Made by a program: the position numbers and the translations under genes. Below are positions 41,444-50,997 of a DNA stretch of 64,000 nt, one piece after another (position 1 is the first letter of the stretch; each line of letters begins with the position of its first letter). Under the pieces are notes generated by a model. It did not search any database. It saw only the letters and a program-made list of their open reading frames with translations, and was not told the origin of the DNA. The stretch comes from Streptomyces daqingensis (GTDB taxonomy: Bacteria > Actinomycetota > Actinomycetes > Streptomycetales > Streptomycetaceae), in the NCBI RefSeq assembly GCF_014645895.1, contig NZ_BMMP01000007.1, forward strand, positions 1 through 64,000, read 5' to 3'.

Positions 41444-42904
41444 TCACTCCACTCCTTCCGGGCCGCTGCCCGCAATGCCGTTCCCGTCTGCGGAGGCGCG
41501 CGAGCACGGCGGGCTCGCCCCGCCGTAGTCGGCACCGTCGAAGGCACTGTCCGCGTCGAAGCCGGCGCGCAACTCCTCGTACGCCGAACGGACTTCAGCG
41601 GCGGGGCGGCGCGGCCCGCGCGACGCCAGGACACGGCGCGCCTCTCCGGCTCCGCTTGCGAGCAGGTCGATCACGCACCAGGCGAGCAGCACCGCCGGTT
41701 CGACAGCCGCGGCGACGTGGTCCGTCACCCGGTAGTCGCGGCTGTGCGCGTCGCCTACCGCTCCCGAGGTGAACGGGTGCAGTACGGGCATCACTTCACC
41801 CAGGTCGCCCATGTCGGTGGAGGCACCGCGGTGCCACCCCTGGGCGACCGCCTCCCGCCCGAACATCGTCTCGGCGTTCGCACGGCACAGCTCGACGAGC
41901 ACCGGATCCTGGTGGTGGGGCAGGTAGTTGAGCGTCGTCTCGGTCCTGGCCGCGGTCCCCAGTGCGAGAGCTCCGGAGCTCACCGCGCGGTCGACCGAGT
42001 CGCACGCGTGGCGCAACGCGTCGACCGTACGGGCACGAATCACGATGTCGAGCTCGGCACGGTCGGGGACCGCAGTGGGAGCCGAACCGCCGTACGGCAT
42101 GACGGCGTTGACCCTGACCGCGTCCTCGTCACGGAAGGTGTCGCGCTGCGCGTCGATCGCGGCGAGCGTGAGCGTCGCGGACTTGAGGGCGTTGACGCCC
42201 CGCCACGGGGACGCACCGGCATGGCTGGCCCGCCCCTCGAACGAGACCCGCTTCACCACCGAGCCGTTGTGGCTGTCGCCCACCGAAAGCCGCGGGGCGT
42301 TCTCGCCGGAGGTGTGGCAGAGCATGGCCATGTCGACGTCGTCGAACGCGCCTCGTGCGATGAGGTCGGCCTTGCCGACGAGATGCCGCAGTTCGCCGGA
42401 GCGTACGAGCTCCCTCCTCCACTCCAGCTCCGTGCTCTCCTCGGCCGGTACGGCGAAGAAGACCACGTCGCCGTCCAGGTGCTCCCGTACGCAGGCGAGC
42501 CCGACAGCCGCCCCCAGCATGGAGGCGATCTGAGCGTGGTGGCCGCACGCGTGCGCCGCGCCCGTCCCCGGGTCGGCGAGCGGGTGACCGGGGAGCAGCA
42601 GCGCGTCCAGTTCGCCGAGGACCGCCGCGGTGGGGCCGCTGCCGCGGCCCTTCATACGCGCCTTGACGCCGGTGCGGGCCAGCCCCGTCTCGAAGGGCAG
42701 CCCCATGCCGTCGAACCAGTCGGCCACGAGCGCAGCGCCGTGCTCCTCACGGAAACCCGTCTCCGGGTGACGCTGCAGATACACGCTGACCTGCAGCAGA
42801 CGGTCGCGGCGACGCTCGATGGCCTCCCGTGCCGCTCGCTTCAGCTCTCCGACTCCACCGGCCGGCTCCGCGGCATCGCCGGCGCCCTGCCCGCCGGACT
42901 TCAA
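41444..42904 (-). CDS. M20-family amidohydrolase (aminoacylase/AbgB-like)
   Basis: A 486-residue metallo-amidohydrolase with the di-zinc ligands of the M20D branch: GAAHACGHHAQIASMLGAAVG (HxH), VPAEESTELEWRRE (catalytic Glu pair), AMLCHTSGE, and the dimerisation domain with GRASHAGASPWRGVNALKS, then HRGASTDMGDLGEVMP. These enzymes remove acyl or glutamyl groups from amides. It is coupled by ATGA overlap to the MFS gene upstream and runs almost directly into the SDR gene. The start ATG 42904 begins with a Gly-rich segment of about 15 residues. Confidence 0.9.
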   Translation of the reverse strand: MKSGGQGAGDAAEPAGGVGELKRAAREAIERRRDRLLQVSVYLQRHPETGFREEHGAALVADWFDGMGLPFETGLARTGVKARMKGRGSGPTAAVLGELDALLLPGHPLADPGTGAAHACGHHAQIASMLGAAVGLACVREHLDGDVVFFAVPAEESTELEWRRELVRSGELRHLVGKADLIARGAFDDVDMAMLCHTSGENAPRLSVGDSHNGSVVKRVSFEGRASHAGASPWRGVNALKSATLTLAAIDAQRDTFRDEDAVRVNAVMPYGGSAPTAVPDRAELDIVIRARTVDALRHACDSVDRAVSSGALALGTAARTETTLNYLPHHQDPVLVELCRANAETMFGREAVAQGWHRGASTDMGDLGEVMPVLHPFTSGAVGDAHSRDYRVTDHVAAAVEPAVLLAWCVIDLLASGAGEARRVLASRGPRRPAAEVRSAYEELRAGFDADSAFDGADYGGASPPCSRASADGNGIAGSGPEGVE

Positions 42905-44262
42905 CTCAGCTCCGTGGCAGGCGAGTCGGCAGGTGTGCGCAGGTGGCGTCCGAGTCCCGCGCGGAACGCCGACGCGGTCTGCGGAGTGATCAGCGCACCG
43001 AGTACGGCCAGCCCGGCGCCGAACACCAGGAACGAGAAGGCGGCTTCGAAGGAGTAGCGCTCAGCGAGGAAACCCATCACGAATGGCGAGATGGCACCGG
43101 CCAGCTGACCTCCGAAGTTGACCATTCCGCCGCCGACGCCCGCGTATTCGGCGGGCAGCATGCGCAGCGGCAGCCCGAAGATCTGCATGTAGGCGAGGTA
43201 CATCACCAGAGTTCCGCACGTCTCGAAGAGGATGAACTCCCCGGCGGTCTCGGCCCGCACCATGAACACCAGGAGCACGGCCGTCACCAGCATGACGGGG
43301 ATCACGACCCTGCGGTGGTTCCCGCGCAGCCAGCGGTCGAAGACGTACCCGCCGAGAACCATGCTGACGGCCGCGCCGACCCACGGGATGCCCGCGAGCA
43401 CGCCCGCGCCGGTCAGCGTGACGCCCTTGCTCTCGCGGAGGAACGTCGGCACCCAGGACACCAGGCCCCAGCCGATGATGTTGAACCCGCAGAACATCAG
43501 CGTGAAGCGCCACATCACCGACGAGCGCAGCAGGCACAGTGCGTCGCGTACCGGCACCTGGGCGGGAGCGGTCGCCTCGCCGGCGGTCTCCTCTTTCCCC
43601 TCGGTCCCGGCTGCCGGGGCCCCTGCGGGAGCGTCCGTACCGCTGTCCGCCACCTCCGTGGCGGACCGGGTGAGGGCCGGCGGAAGCCCCTTCCACAGCA
43701 CCAGCACCATGGCCAGGCCCAGCAGGGCCACGGCGAAGAAGGCACCGCGCCAGCCGAAGGCGGCCACCAGCGGAGCGGCGACCATCGGCGCGATCGCCGC
43801 ACCGAGGGGATTCGAGGCGGACATGACCCCGTTGGCGGTCAGCCGCTGCCTGCGGGTCGTGCGTTCGCTGACCGCCTTGATGCTGGCCGCGGGAAAGATG
43901 CCCTGGAGGGCGCCGAACGCCGCACGCAGGGCCAGCATCGACCCGAGGCCGCGAGCCAGCCCGCAGGCGGCCGTGAAGACGCTCCAGCCCGTGGCGGCCA
44001 CCAGCATGGTGCGTTTCGCGCCCCAGCTGTCCGCCATGATCCCGCCGGGTATCTGGAACAGCGAGTACGTGATGAAGAACGCGGTGAGGACCAGCCCCTG
44101 CTCGGTCTCGCCGAGCGAGAACTCCTGGCCGATCTCCGGTAGGGCGAGGGTGATGACCAACCGGTCGATGTAGTCGACCAGCCAGGCAAGGAACAGCACG
44201 CCCACGCTCACTTTTGCCACTCGCGCGGCCGCCGGGCTCCGGACTGCCTTCTCCGTCTCCAT
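42901..44262 (-). CDS. MFS transporter (ACS family importer)
   Basis: A 453-residue major facilitator of the anion:cation symporter type, related to ExuT and phthalate permeases: VDYIDRLVITLALPEIG in helix 1, GGIMADSWGAKRTMLV (motif A), ALQGIFPAASIKAVSERTTRRQR, then a long hydrophilic central loop (residues about 200-240, Ala/Gly/Thr-rich), and in the second half GYVFDRWLRGNHRRVVI. It probably imports a carboxylate-bearing substrate. GGAGGTGAACG precedes ATG 44262. It is the first gene of the operon with M20 and SDR genes. Confidence 0.9.
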   Translation of the reverse strand: METEKAVRSPAAARVAKVSVGVLFLAWLVDYIDRLVITLALPEIGQEFSLGETEQGLVLTAFFITYSLFQIPGGIMADSWGAKRTMLVAATGWSVFTAACGLARGLGSMLALRAAFGALQGIFPAASIKAVSERTTRRQRLTANGVMSASNPLGAAIAPMVAAPLVAAFGWRGAFFAVALLGLAMVLVLWKGLPPALTRSATEVADSGTDAPAGAPAAGTEGKEETAGEATAPAQVPVRDALCLLRSSVMWRFTLMFCGFNIIGWGLVSWVPTFLRESKGVTLTGAGVLAGIPWVGAAVSMVLGGYVFDRWLRGNHRRVVIPVMLVTAVLLVFMVRAETAGEFILFETCGTLVMYLAYMQIFGLPLRMLPAEYAGVGGGMVNFGGQLAGAISPFVMGFLAERYSFEAAFSFLVFGAGLAVLGALITPQTASAFRAGLGRHLRTPADSPATELS

Positions 44263-44377
44263 CGTTCACCTCCACCAGCACACCGGGAGCCACCCGGCGG
44301 GAGTCCGGGCGCTTGCAGAGCAGTCTGCAAAGCCGGCGTCGCCGTTTGCTTGTGGAGGGCGACGAGGTTATCGCCGA

Positions 44378-46225
44378 TCACTCATGCGGTGCTCCAAGTT
44401 CGTCGCCGGAGACGCCGTGCGCCGCACCGCCCGAAGCCCCCCGGCTCCCCGGGCCCCGGTTCTCGTCCGGGCCCGGGTCACGGCTCTCGTCCAGGCCCGG
44501 CGCGCGGCTGCCGGCCCGGCTCCCGTCGCGGCCCGGGTCCAGCGAGAAGAGCTGGACGCCCGCGCTCAGGCGCTCGTGGGGGTCGCCCAGGTCCAGGCCC
44601 GTCAGCTCCCGCACCCGCCCCAGCCGGTACCGCAACGTGTTCGGGTGGACGTTCAGCGCACGGGACGCGCTGCCCGTGTCCCCGAACGCGTCGAGGTAGG
44701 CGGCGAGGGTGGCGGTGTAGTCCGTGCCGCGCCGGCGGTCATGTGCGCGGAGCCGCGCCACCGGTCCTGCCTGCAGCCGCGAGTCGGCGGCGACCGTCTC
44801 GCTCAGCACGATCAGGTTCGCGGTGCCTCTGACGTCGCCGTACTCCGCCCACCTCTCCCCGGCCCTGCCCCGGCGCCTCAACGCCCGCACGACGAGCTCG
44901 GCCTCCATGCGGGAGGCCGCAAGTTCACCGAGGTGGGGAACGCTCGGGCCGATGCCGACGCGCAGCGGAACGCCGACCGCCTCGGCCACCGCGGTGGTGA
45001 GTCCTGCCGCGGCGCGCCGGACCGCCTCCGGCTCCGAGGCGCCGAGGAGGACGATCAGCACCCGGCCGGGTCCCGTCGTCGCCAGCGCCCGCCGGCGGTA
45101 TCCGGCCAGCTGGCGCAGCGACTCCTCCCGTACGCGGTGCGCCACGGCGGGAAGGGCGGACGTCCGCCCTTCCCTTCCGCCGCCGGCGCCGTCCCCCTGC
45201 ACCAGCTCCACCACGAGGACCGAAGCGGGAACGTCAGGCGGAACACCCAGGTGCGCCCCCGCGAGACGGGGATCCACCTCGCCGAGAAGGAGCCGCCCGA
45301 TCAGCTCCTCGCTCAGCCGGTGCCTGGCCAGCTCTTCCTGGTCGAGTCCGAGCAGCCGGGCGGCGGCCACGGGCGCCGCCTCGGCCAGCAGCTCGGCGGC
45401 GTTGTCCGCGAGCAGCGGGCCGCTGCCCTCGGCCACCCAGATCGAACCGAGGTTCTCGCTGCCCGCCCGTACGGCGACGGCGAGCCTGCGCCCGGCGCCC
45501 AGTTCGGGTACGGCCGCGACATCGACGACACCGTCGTCCGACCACAGCCTGCGGTAGACGCCGAGCTCCGTCAGCTTGCTCCGGTAGCCGGGCGGGCCGT
45601 GCTGCTGCAGCACCGCCGCCCTGCGCATGTCGTCGTCGCCCTCGGTGAGCCGTGAGGCCGCCAGCAGCTCCTGACCCGGCGTGAAGATCATGACGGAGCC
45701 GTGCACGAGGTCGGCGAGGGTGTTCGCCAGGCCCGACAGGTCCTGCTGGCGAGCGAGTACGCCGGTCCGGCCGTGGCCGCCGCCGGCCCGCCCGTGCCGC
45801 GTGGCCGCCGCGAGTGCGAGCAGCGCCCTCAGCCTGCCGACGGCCTCGGCCCAGTCCAGCTCGGCCGACAGGCCCAGCAGCGCGACGCCGTACGACTCCG
45901 CGAGAGCGGCGGCGGAGGGCGGGGCGCCGCAGCGGTTCCTGACCACGACGGCTTTCGCGCCCGCCGTTGCGGCGGAGGCCAGCAGCGTCTCGAGGGCGGC
46001 GGCCTCGTCGGGCCCGGCGCCGCCGGAGCCGATGGCGAGCAGGAGGTCCGCGGTCTGCGCGACGGGGCCCCCGTCCGCCTCGCGCACCCCGACGCCCGAA
46101 ACGGGGACCTCGAGCCCGTCGGGTGCGGCCCACACGTCCAGGCCCTCCGGACCGAGGGATTCGACGACGGCCGCAAGCGTCACCGGCTCGCCGCTCACGG
46201 CTTCAGCGGCCTTGTGCTCCGCCAT
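44378..46225 (-). CDS. PucR-family transcriptional regulator
   Basis: A 615-residue PucR-type activator: N-terminal PucR sensor-like region (residues 10-150), a central GAF/GGDEF-like part (residues 290-500, VLIVLLGASEPEAVRRAA, VGIGPSVPHLGELAASRMEA) and the C-terminal HTH_30 domain (YLDAFGDTGSASRALNVHPN, TLRYRLGRVRELTGLDL). The last 60 residues are a Pro/Gly/Asp-rich low-complexity tail with repeated GPDENRGPGS-like units. PucR proteins activate purine or nitrogen-compound catabolism genes. It lies upstream of the MFS-M20-SDR operon and divergent from a second M20 gene, probably its targets. No clear ribosome site precedes ATG 46225. Confidence 0.9.
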   Translation of the reverse strand: MAEHKAAEAVSGEPVTLAAVVESLGPEGLDVWAAPDGLEVPVSGVGVREADGGPVAQTADLLLAIGSGGAGPDEAAALETLLASAATAGAKAVVVRNRCGAPPSAAALAESYGVALLGLSAELDWAEAVGRLRALLALAAATRHGRAGGGHGRTGVLARQQDLSGLANTLADLVHGSVMIFTPGQELLAASRLTEGDDDMRRAAVLQQHGPPGYRSKLTELGVYRRLWSDDGVVDVAAVPELGAGRRLAVAVRAGSENLGSIWVAEGSGPLLADNAAELLAEAAPVAAARLLGLDQEELARHRLSEELIGRLLLGEVDPRLAGAHLGVPPDVPASVLVVELVQGDGAGGGREGRTSALPAVAHRVREESLRQLAGYRRRALATTGPGRVLIVLLGASEPEAVRRAAAGLTTAVAEAVGVPLRVGIGPSVPHLGELAASRMEAELVVRALRRRGRAGERWAEYGDVRGTANLIVLSETVAADSRLQAGPVARLRAHDRRRGTDYTATLAAYLDAFGDTGSASRALNVHPNTLRYRLGRVRELTGLDLGDPHERLSAGVQLFSLDPGRDGSRAGSRAPGLDESRDPGPDENRGPGSRGASGGAAHGVSGDELGAPHE

Positions 46226-46350
46226 GAGGGATCAGCTCCAAAGCTTGGTCTCCGGCACAGACTTTCGCATGCCGACCGGCGGCGATGCTGAGGGAGCGTC
46301 CCCCGGACGCCCACGTACCGCCCCGGCGACCGCGGCAGAGGAGCCTCGCT

Positions 46351-47559
46351 GTGCCAGACCCCACCGTGCCCGACCCGAAGGTCTACCTCGAAGAGCTGAC
46401 GTCGCGCGGCCCCGAGATGCTCGACGACCTGGAGTCGCTGGTCAGCGCCGAGTCGCCCTCTTCCGACCCGGCTGCTCTGCGGTCGTGCCGGGACGTCCTG
46501 GAGGAGATGGGCACCAGGCTGCTCGGCCGGCGGCCGACGGTCCTGCCGGACTCCGGCGGACCGGACACGGGGGACGGACCGGCCACACCCGGCGGCCTGC
46601 TCTGGCGGCTGGGTCCGGCGGACCGCCGTCCCGTACTGCTCGTCGGCCACTTCGACACGGTCTGGCCGCTCGGCACCCTGCGCCGCCGTCCGTTCACGGT
46701 CCAGGACTCCCGCGCACTGGGCCCCGGCGTCTTCGACATGAAGGCGGGCCTCGTGCAGGGCCTCCACGCGCTGGCCCGGCTGCGCGCGACGACGGGTGCC
46801 GACCCGGCCGTCGCCTTCCTCGTCACCTCCGACGAGGAGGTCGGCTCACCGCTCGGCGGCCCAGTCGTCACGGAGTGGGCGCGTGCGTCGCGCACCGCAC
46901 TGGTGCTGGAGGGCGCGGCCGGAGACGGCGCGCTCAAGCACGCCCGCAAGGGCTGGTCCTTCTACGACATCTCCGTGCGGGGAAGGGCGGCACACGCGGG
47001 ACTCGACCCGCTCGAAGGCCGCAACGCGCTGGTCGACCTGGCCAGAGTCGTCGTCGATCTGGAACGGCTGGGTTCCGCCGACGGGGAGACCACCGTGACC
47101 CCGACGACGGCTTCCGCCGGGACCACCCAGAACACCGTGCCCGAGCACGCCCGGGTGATGGTCGACGTACGGTCGCCGGACTCGGCGGCGCAGGAGCAGC
47201 TCGACGCCGCACTGCGCCGGCTCGTCGCGGACACGGCCCGGCTTCCGTTCGAGATCGGCGGCGGGATCAACAGGCCGCCGCTGGAGCAGGCCCACGCGCG
47301 CGAGCCTCTCCGGCTCGCCCGGACCGCCTGTGCGCGGCTCGGCCTGCCGTGGCCGGGCTCGGCGCGCGTGGGCGGAGTGTCCGACGGGAACCTGTGCGCG
47401 GCCACCGGGACCCCGACCCTGGACGGGCTGGGCGCCGTCGGCGGCGGTGCGCACGCCGAACACGAGTGGGCCGACGTCACCCGCCTCCCCGAACGCGCCG
47501 CGCTGGTGGGCATGATGACCGCGCTGCTCGACGCGGAGGCCCCGCACCCCGGCGTGTGA
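46351..47559 (+). CDS. M20-family metallopeptidase (carboxypeptidase G2-like)
   Basis: A 402-residue M20 peptidase of the glutamate carboxypeptidase/CPG2 kind. Metal and catalytic residues: VGHFDTVWPLGT (His, Asp), GVFDMKAGLVQG (bridging Asp), LVTSDEEVGSPLGG (Glu-Glu), and HAEHEWADVTR (last His). The RGRAAHAGLDPLEGRNAL lid domain is typical. It should remove a C-terminal Glu or related residue from an N-acyl compound. GTG 46351 has GAGGAG upstream; the frame opens at 46285. It is divergent from pucR across 125 bp, the likely shared promoter region. Confidence 0.9.
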   Translation: MPDPTVPDPKVYLEELTSRGPEMLDDLESLVSAESPSSDPAALRSCRDVLEEMGTRLLGRRPTVLPDSGGPDTGDGPATPGGLLWRLGPADRRPVLLVGHFDTVWPLGTLRRRPFTVQDSRALGPGVFDMKAGLVQGLHALARLRATTGADPAVAFLVTSDEEVGSPLGGPVVTEWARASRTALVLEGAAGDGALKHARKGWSFYDISVRGRAAHAGLDPLEGRNALVDLARVVVDLERLGSADGETTVTPTTASAGTTQNTVPEHARVMVDVRSPDSAAQEQLDAALRRLVADTARLPFEIGGGINRPPLEQAHAREPLRLARTACARLGLPWPGSARVGGVSDGNLCAATGTPTLDGLGAVGGGAHAEHEWADVTRLPERAALVGMMTALLDAEAPHPGV

Positions 47560-47672
47560 CCGGCCGGCCTCGGACCCCCGCCCGGGCGTACCAAGGCGGG
47601 ACCCGGGTGGCGAAAGCAGCGAGCGGCGGACGTAGGAGCCGCGGGCACGCGGGGCGCGCCCCGCCCCGGACG

Positions 47673-48479
47673 TCAGTCGGCCACGGGAGCAGGCGCTTCG
47701 GCGCGCGTGACGCGGATCTTGGACTGCCCGTGCGGCAGCTTCTCCCAGTCGTCCATGAAGCGCGCGGTCAGCCCGTGCTTCTCCGCGAGGGCCGTCAGCG
47801 TCTCCGTCCTGTAATAGAAGTCCTCGCGCAGCACCTGGTGTTCGGCGCCCTCCGTGCGGTCGAAGGTGAAGTCGAAGAAGCCGCGGGGCGTCAGGATGCG
47901 CGCGACGTTCGCGAAGCACTCGTCGATGACCTCGATCGGGGAGTGCGAGAAGACGCTGTGGGCGTGCACGACGTCGAAGTGGCCGTCCGGGAGGAAGTCG
48001 AAGGTCAGGTCGTGGGTGAGGGTCAGGTGCGGCAGCTTGTCCTGCAGTTCGTACCGGGCCAGGGTCTTCTTCGCGGCGATGAGGATGTCGGGCGAGATGT
48101 CGATGCCGTAGTAGTTGCCCGCGTCCAGGTACTGGATGAACCGCCAGCCCGCGCGGAGGTTGCCGCAGCCGATGTCCAGCATGCGGTGCTCCTTCTGCAG
48201 TCCGTGCTCGACGAGGAAGTCGAACTGCATCTGCCCCAGGGCCAGCCACCGGTCGTGGCTGCGGCTGCCGACGGCCGCCTCCGGGTTCGCGGCCGTGTCG
48301 GACGCCATCACCGCCCGGTAGTAGTCGACGTGGTCCGGGTACTTGAACCTCAGCCAGCGGTCGCGCAGCGCACGGCGGATGTAGGGGACGACCCGCGCCG
48401 GGTTCCGCAGTGCGTAGGCGGCCTTGTGCGACAGCCGTGCGCGGTTCGCCGCGAGAGAGCGCGGGGTCTTCTTGGGCAT
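47673..48479 (-). CDS. Class I SAM-dependent methyltransferase
   Basis: A 268-residue methyltransferase: an N-terminal helical part with KYPDHVDYYRAVMASDT, then motif I LDIGCGNLRAGWRFIQYL, motif II-like YGIDISPDILIAAKK, FDVVHAHSVFSHSP and a DFTFDRTEGAEHQ region. The substrate is unknown; the residues around DHVDYYRAVM are common to streptomycete enzymes acting on carbohydrates or lipids. ATG 48479 has AAGGAG 8 bases upstream. It is monocistronic and convergent with the M20 gene. Confidence 0.85.
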   Translation of the reverse strand: MPKKTPRSLAANRARLSHKAAYALRNPARVVPYIRRALRDRWLRFKYPDHVDYYRAVMASDTAANPEAAVGSRSHDRWLALGQMQFDFLVEHGLQKEHRMLDIGCGNLRAGWRFIQYLDAGNYYGIDISPDILIAAKKTLARYELQDKLPHLTLTHDLTFDFLPDGHFDVVHAHSVFSHSPIEVIDECFANVARILTPRGFFDFTFDRTEGAEHQVLREDFYYRTETLTALAEKHGLTARFMDDWEKLPHGQSKIRVTRAEAPAPVAD

Positions 48480-48650
48480 CAGGACGTACTCCTTCGGTGC
48501 TGCGGTCTCCCCGCCGGTGCCCGATGCGGGCCGTTCGGGGTGAGTTGGGACGGGACAAACCGAATGACCCGTCATGTCTGGCATCCGCGGCCGAGCGTAG
48601 AGCAGCGCACGGCCGGGCACGGACGCGCGACAAGGGGCCTTTTCTGCGAT

Positions 48651-49471
48651 TCATGCGCGTTCGTGCCGCGCGGGACGCCGCGCCCCCCGCGGCGGAAGGG
48701 GCTCCCGGGGCGCCGCGCGGCGGGGCCGGTTCAGGCCGCGGCGCGGGCGTCCGCGGCGCCCGGCCACGGCATCCGCGGTGCCGCCCGCGGAGGCCCGTGC
48801 CGCGACGACTCCGCTCTCGTAGGCGAAGACCACGGCCTGCGTGCGGTCCCGCAGCGACAGCTTCATCAGGACGCGGCCGACGTGGGTCTTCACCGTCGAC
48901 TCGGCCAGGTCGAGGTGGCCGGCGATCTCACCGTTCGACAGGCCCTGCGCCACCAGGGCCTGCACGTGCGTCTCCCTCTCCGTGAGCCCGGCGACCCGCT
49001 CCTCGAGCGGTGCGCGCAGGGCGGCGTCCTCGCTGGTGAGCCGGCTGAACTCGGTGATGAGACGGCGGATGACGGGAGGCGCCGGCAGCGCACCGCCGGC
49101 GGCGACGGCCCTGACGCCCTCGGCGAGCCGCGCCACGGGGGCGTCCTTGAGCAGGTAACCCCCCGCTCCCGCCTTCAGCGCCTTGTAGACGTACTCGTCG
49201 AGGTGGTACGTCGTCAGGATCAGCACCTTGGTGGCGGGGGCACGCGCACGATCTCGCGTGTGGCCTCCAGACCGCTCATGACGGGCATCCGCACGTCGGG
49301 CAGGGCGACGTCCGGGCGGAGCGCGAGGACCGCCTCGACGGCCTCCCGCCTGTCGGCCGCCTCACCCGCGACCTCGAAGCCGGGGCGGCTGCCCAGCAGA
49401 ACGGACAGGCCCTCGCGCACCGTCATCTGGTCGTCGGCTGTCAGCACGCGGATGCTGCCCGCGTCAGCCAC
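48651..49471 (-). pseudogene. NarL-family response regulator, frameshifted
   Basis: The receiver begins at GTG 49471 (RVLTADDQMTVREGLSVLLG) with the phosphoacceptor Asp in ALPDVRMPVMSG, then ends early in ATREIVRVPPPPRC at a stop. The rest continues in another frame: VLILTTYHLDEYVYKALKAG, LTERETHVQALVAQGLSNGE (LuxR helix-turn-helix), LRDRTQAVVFAYESGVV. The switch lies in a run of five C bases near 49232; one extra C would restore VPPATKVLILTTYH. The C-terminus also runs about 50 residues past the usual end. The partner kinase is broken too, so this is probably decay, not a sequencing error. Confidence 0.75.
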
Positions 49472-50841
49472 CGGGTTCCTCCGTTCCGCAGGCCGGCAGG
49501 AAGGCCGCGACCTCGAAGCCGCCCTCGCCGGCGGGTCGTAAGGCCAGCCGCCCGCCCAGCATCGCGACGCGCTCCCGCATGCCCGTGAGTGCGTGTCCCT
49601 CACCCGTCTCCCGCGGAGTCCGCTCCGTGGCGGGTTCCGTGGCGGGGCCGTTCACGACGGTGACGCCCAACCCCTCCCGCGCATGGTCGAGTTCCACTCG
49701 GACGGGTGACCCGGGAGCGTGCCGCAGGGCGTTGCTCAGCTCCTCCTGGACGGTGCGGTACGCCGACGAGCTCCACTCCGCGCGGCAGTTCGCGCACAGC
49801 GCCCCGCACCGTCTCCTCGACGGGCACCCCGGTCGCACGCACCCGCTCCAGCAGCGTCACCAGGTCGGCGGGCCCGGGCTGCGGAGCCTCCGCGGCACCG
49901 GCGGTCACGCCGTCCCCGCCGGCGGCCGGCTCGGCCCGTACCGCTCCGAGGACCCGCCGCAGCTCCGCGAGCGCGGCGACCGCGTTCTCCCTGACGGCGG
50001 CGATGGACATGTGGTGTACGACGACGTCGTGCAACTCCCGTGCGACGACCGCCCGTTCCTTCAGCAGGATGCGCCCGGAGCGTTCCGCCTCGGTCGCCGC
50101 CGCGTGCGCGGCCGCCTCCTCGCGTGCCTGCCGCCGCCCCGTGGCGACGGCGCACACCAGCGGCATGCCGCCGCAGAGCAGGGCCAGCACGACGTCCCTA
50201 GCACGTACGGGCCGAAGAGTCCGCCGCCGGCATCAGCACGAGCGCCCACAATCCGAGCGCGGCGCGGAGGCCGAGCCGCAGCCCCAGCACGACCTGGAGC
50301 GCCGCGAACGCGAGGATCCCCGCCCACGCCCACGGCCTCACCTCGCTCCCGTACTGGAAGGCGCCTTCGGTGAGTTCGGCGAAGGTGAACGGCGCGGTCA
50401 CACCGCCGGGACGGGCGAGGCCGAGTCCCAGCAGCGGGCCAGCAGCAGCCAGCCCGACAGCACCGGCAGCACCGGCAGGCAGAGTGCCGCCAGCAGCGCG
50501 AGCGGCACCAGGACACTGCCCGCGGCAGCGGCAGCGTCGGGGACGCCGGACCTCCTGCAGCGAGGAGACGAGCGCCGTCAGCGCCACGACAGCGGCGTGC
50601 GACGCCCCGCGCGGCGGGCGGGAGCCGTCGTGCCGGAGGCAGCGGGCGGGGGACGGAGGCGTCACGGACCAGGTCGCGGAAGAGGCCGCGCAGGACGCCC
50701 GACAGCCACCGGCGGAACAGCGCGGCAGCGGTCCCGGGCTGCGGCACCCGGCCCGCCGGTACGGGTACCGCCGCGGCCACCGCCCGTCCAGAGGGCGGCG
50801 GGAGCGCGGTCAGGCGCTCGCTGTGGTCGGTCCGGAATCAT
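49464..50841 (-). pseudogene. NarL-type sensor histidine kinase, multiply broken
   Basis: Kinase pieces appear in order but in different frames. The phosphoacceptor helix is in VVARELHDVVVHHMS (His in ELHD), directly followed by AAVRENAVAALAELRRVLG with about 20 residues missing between HHMS and VRENAV. The ATPase part resumes in another frame (YRTVQEELSNALRHAPGSPV) with GEGHALTGMRERVAMLGG, ending at 49464 and overlapping the response-regulator GTG. The membrane N-terminus is also split over two frames (VALTALVSSLQEV, WAWAGILAFAALQVVLGL). At least three lesions indicate an old pseudogene. Confidence 0.75.
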
Positions 50842-50997
50842 GCGGCGACGATACGGAGACCGGCGGGCCCGGCATCCGCCCCAGGTGCCATCACGTGATC
50901 TCCCCCTCAGGTACTACACACGAGGGCCGTCCCGGACGCAGGCTGGAAGTCCGCCGCGGAGCCCAGCGCCCGCCCCAACCGGCTGAAAGGAACCACC

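Noticed and set aside
48900..49300. Programmed frameshift in the response regulator
   Set aside because: The C-run could slip, but the kinase next to it is also broken in several places and the C-terminus is over-extended, so decay is the simpler explanation.
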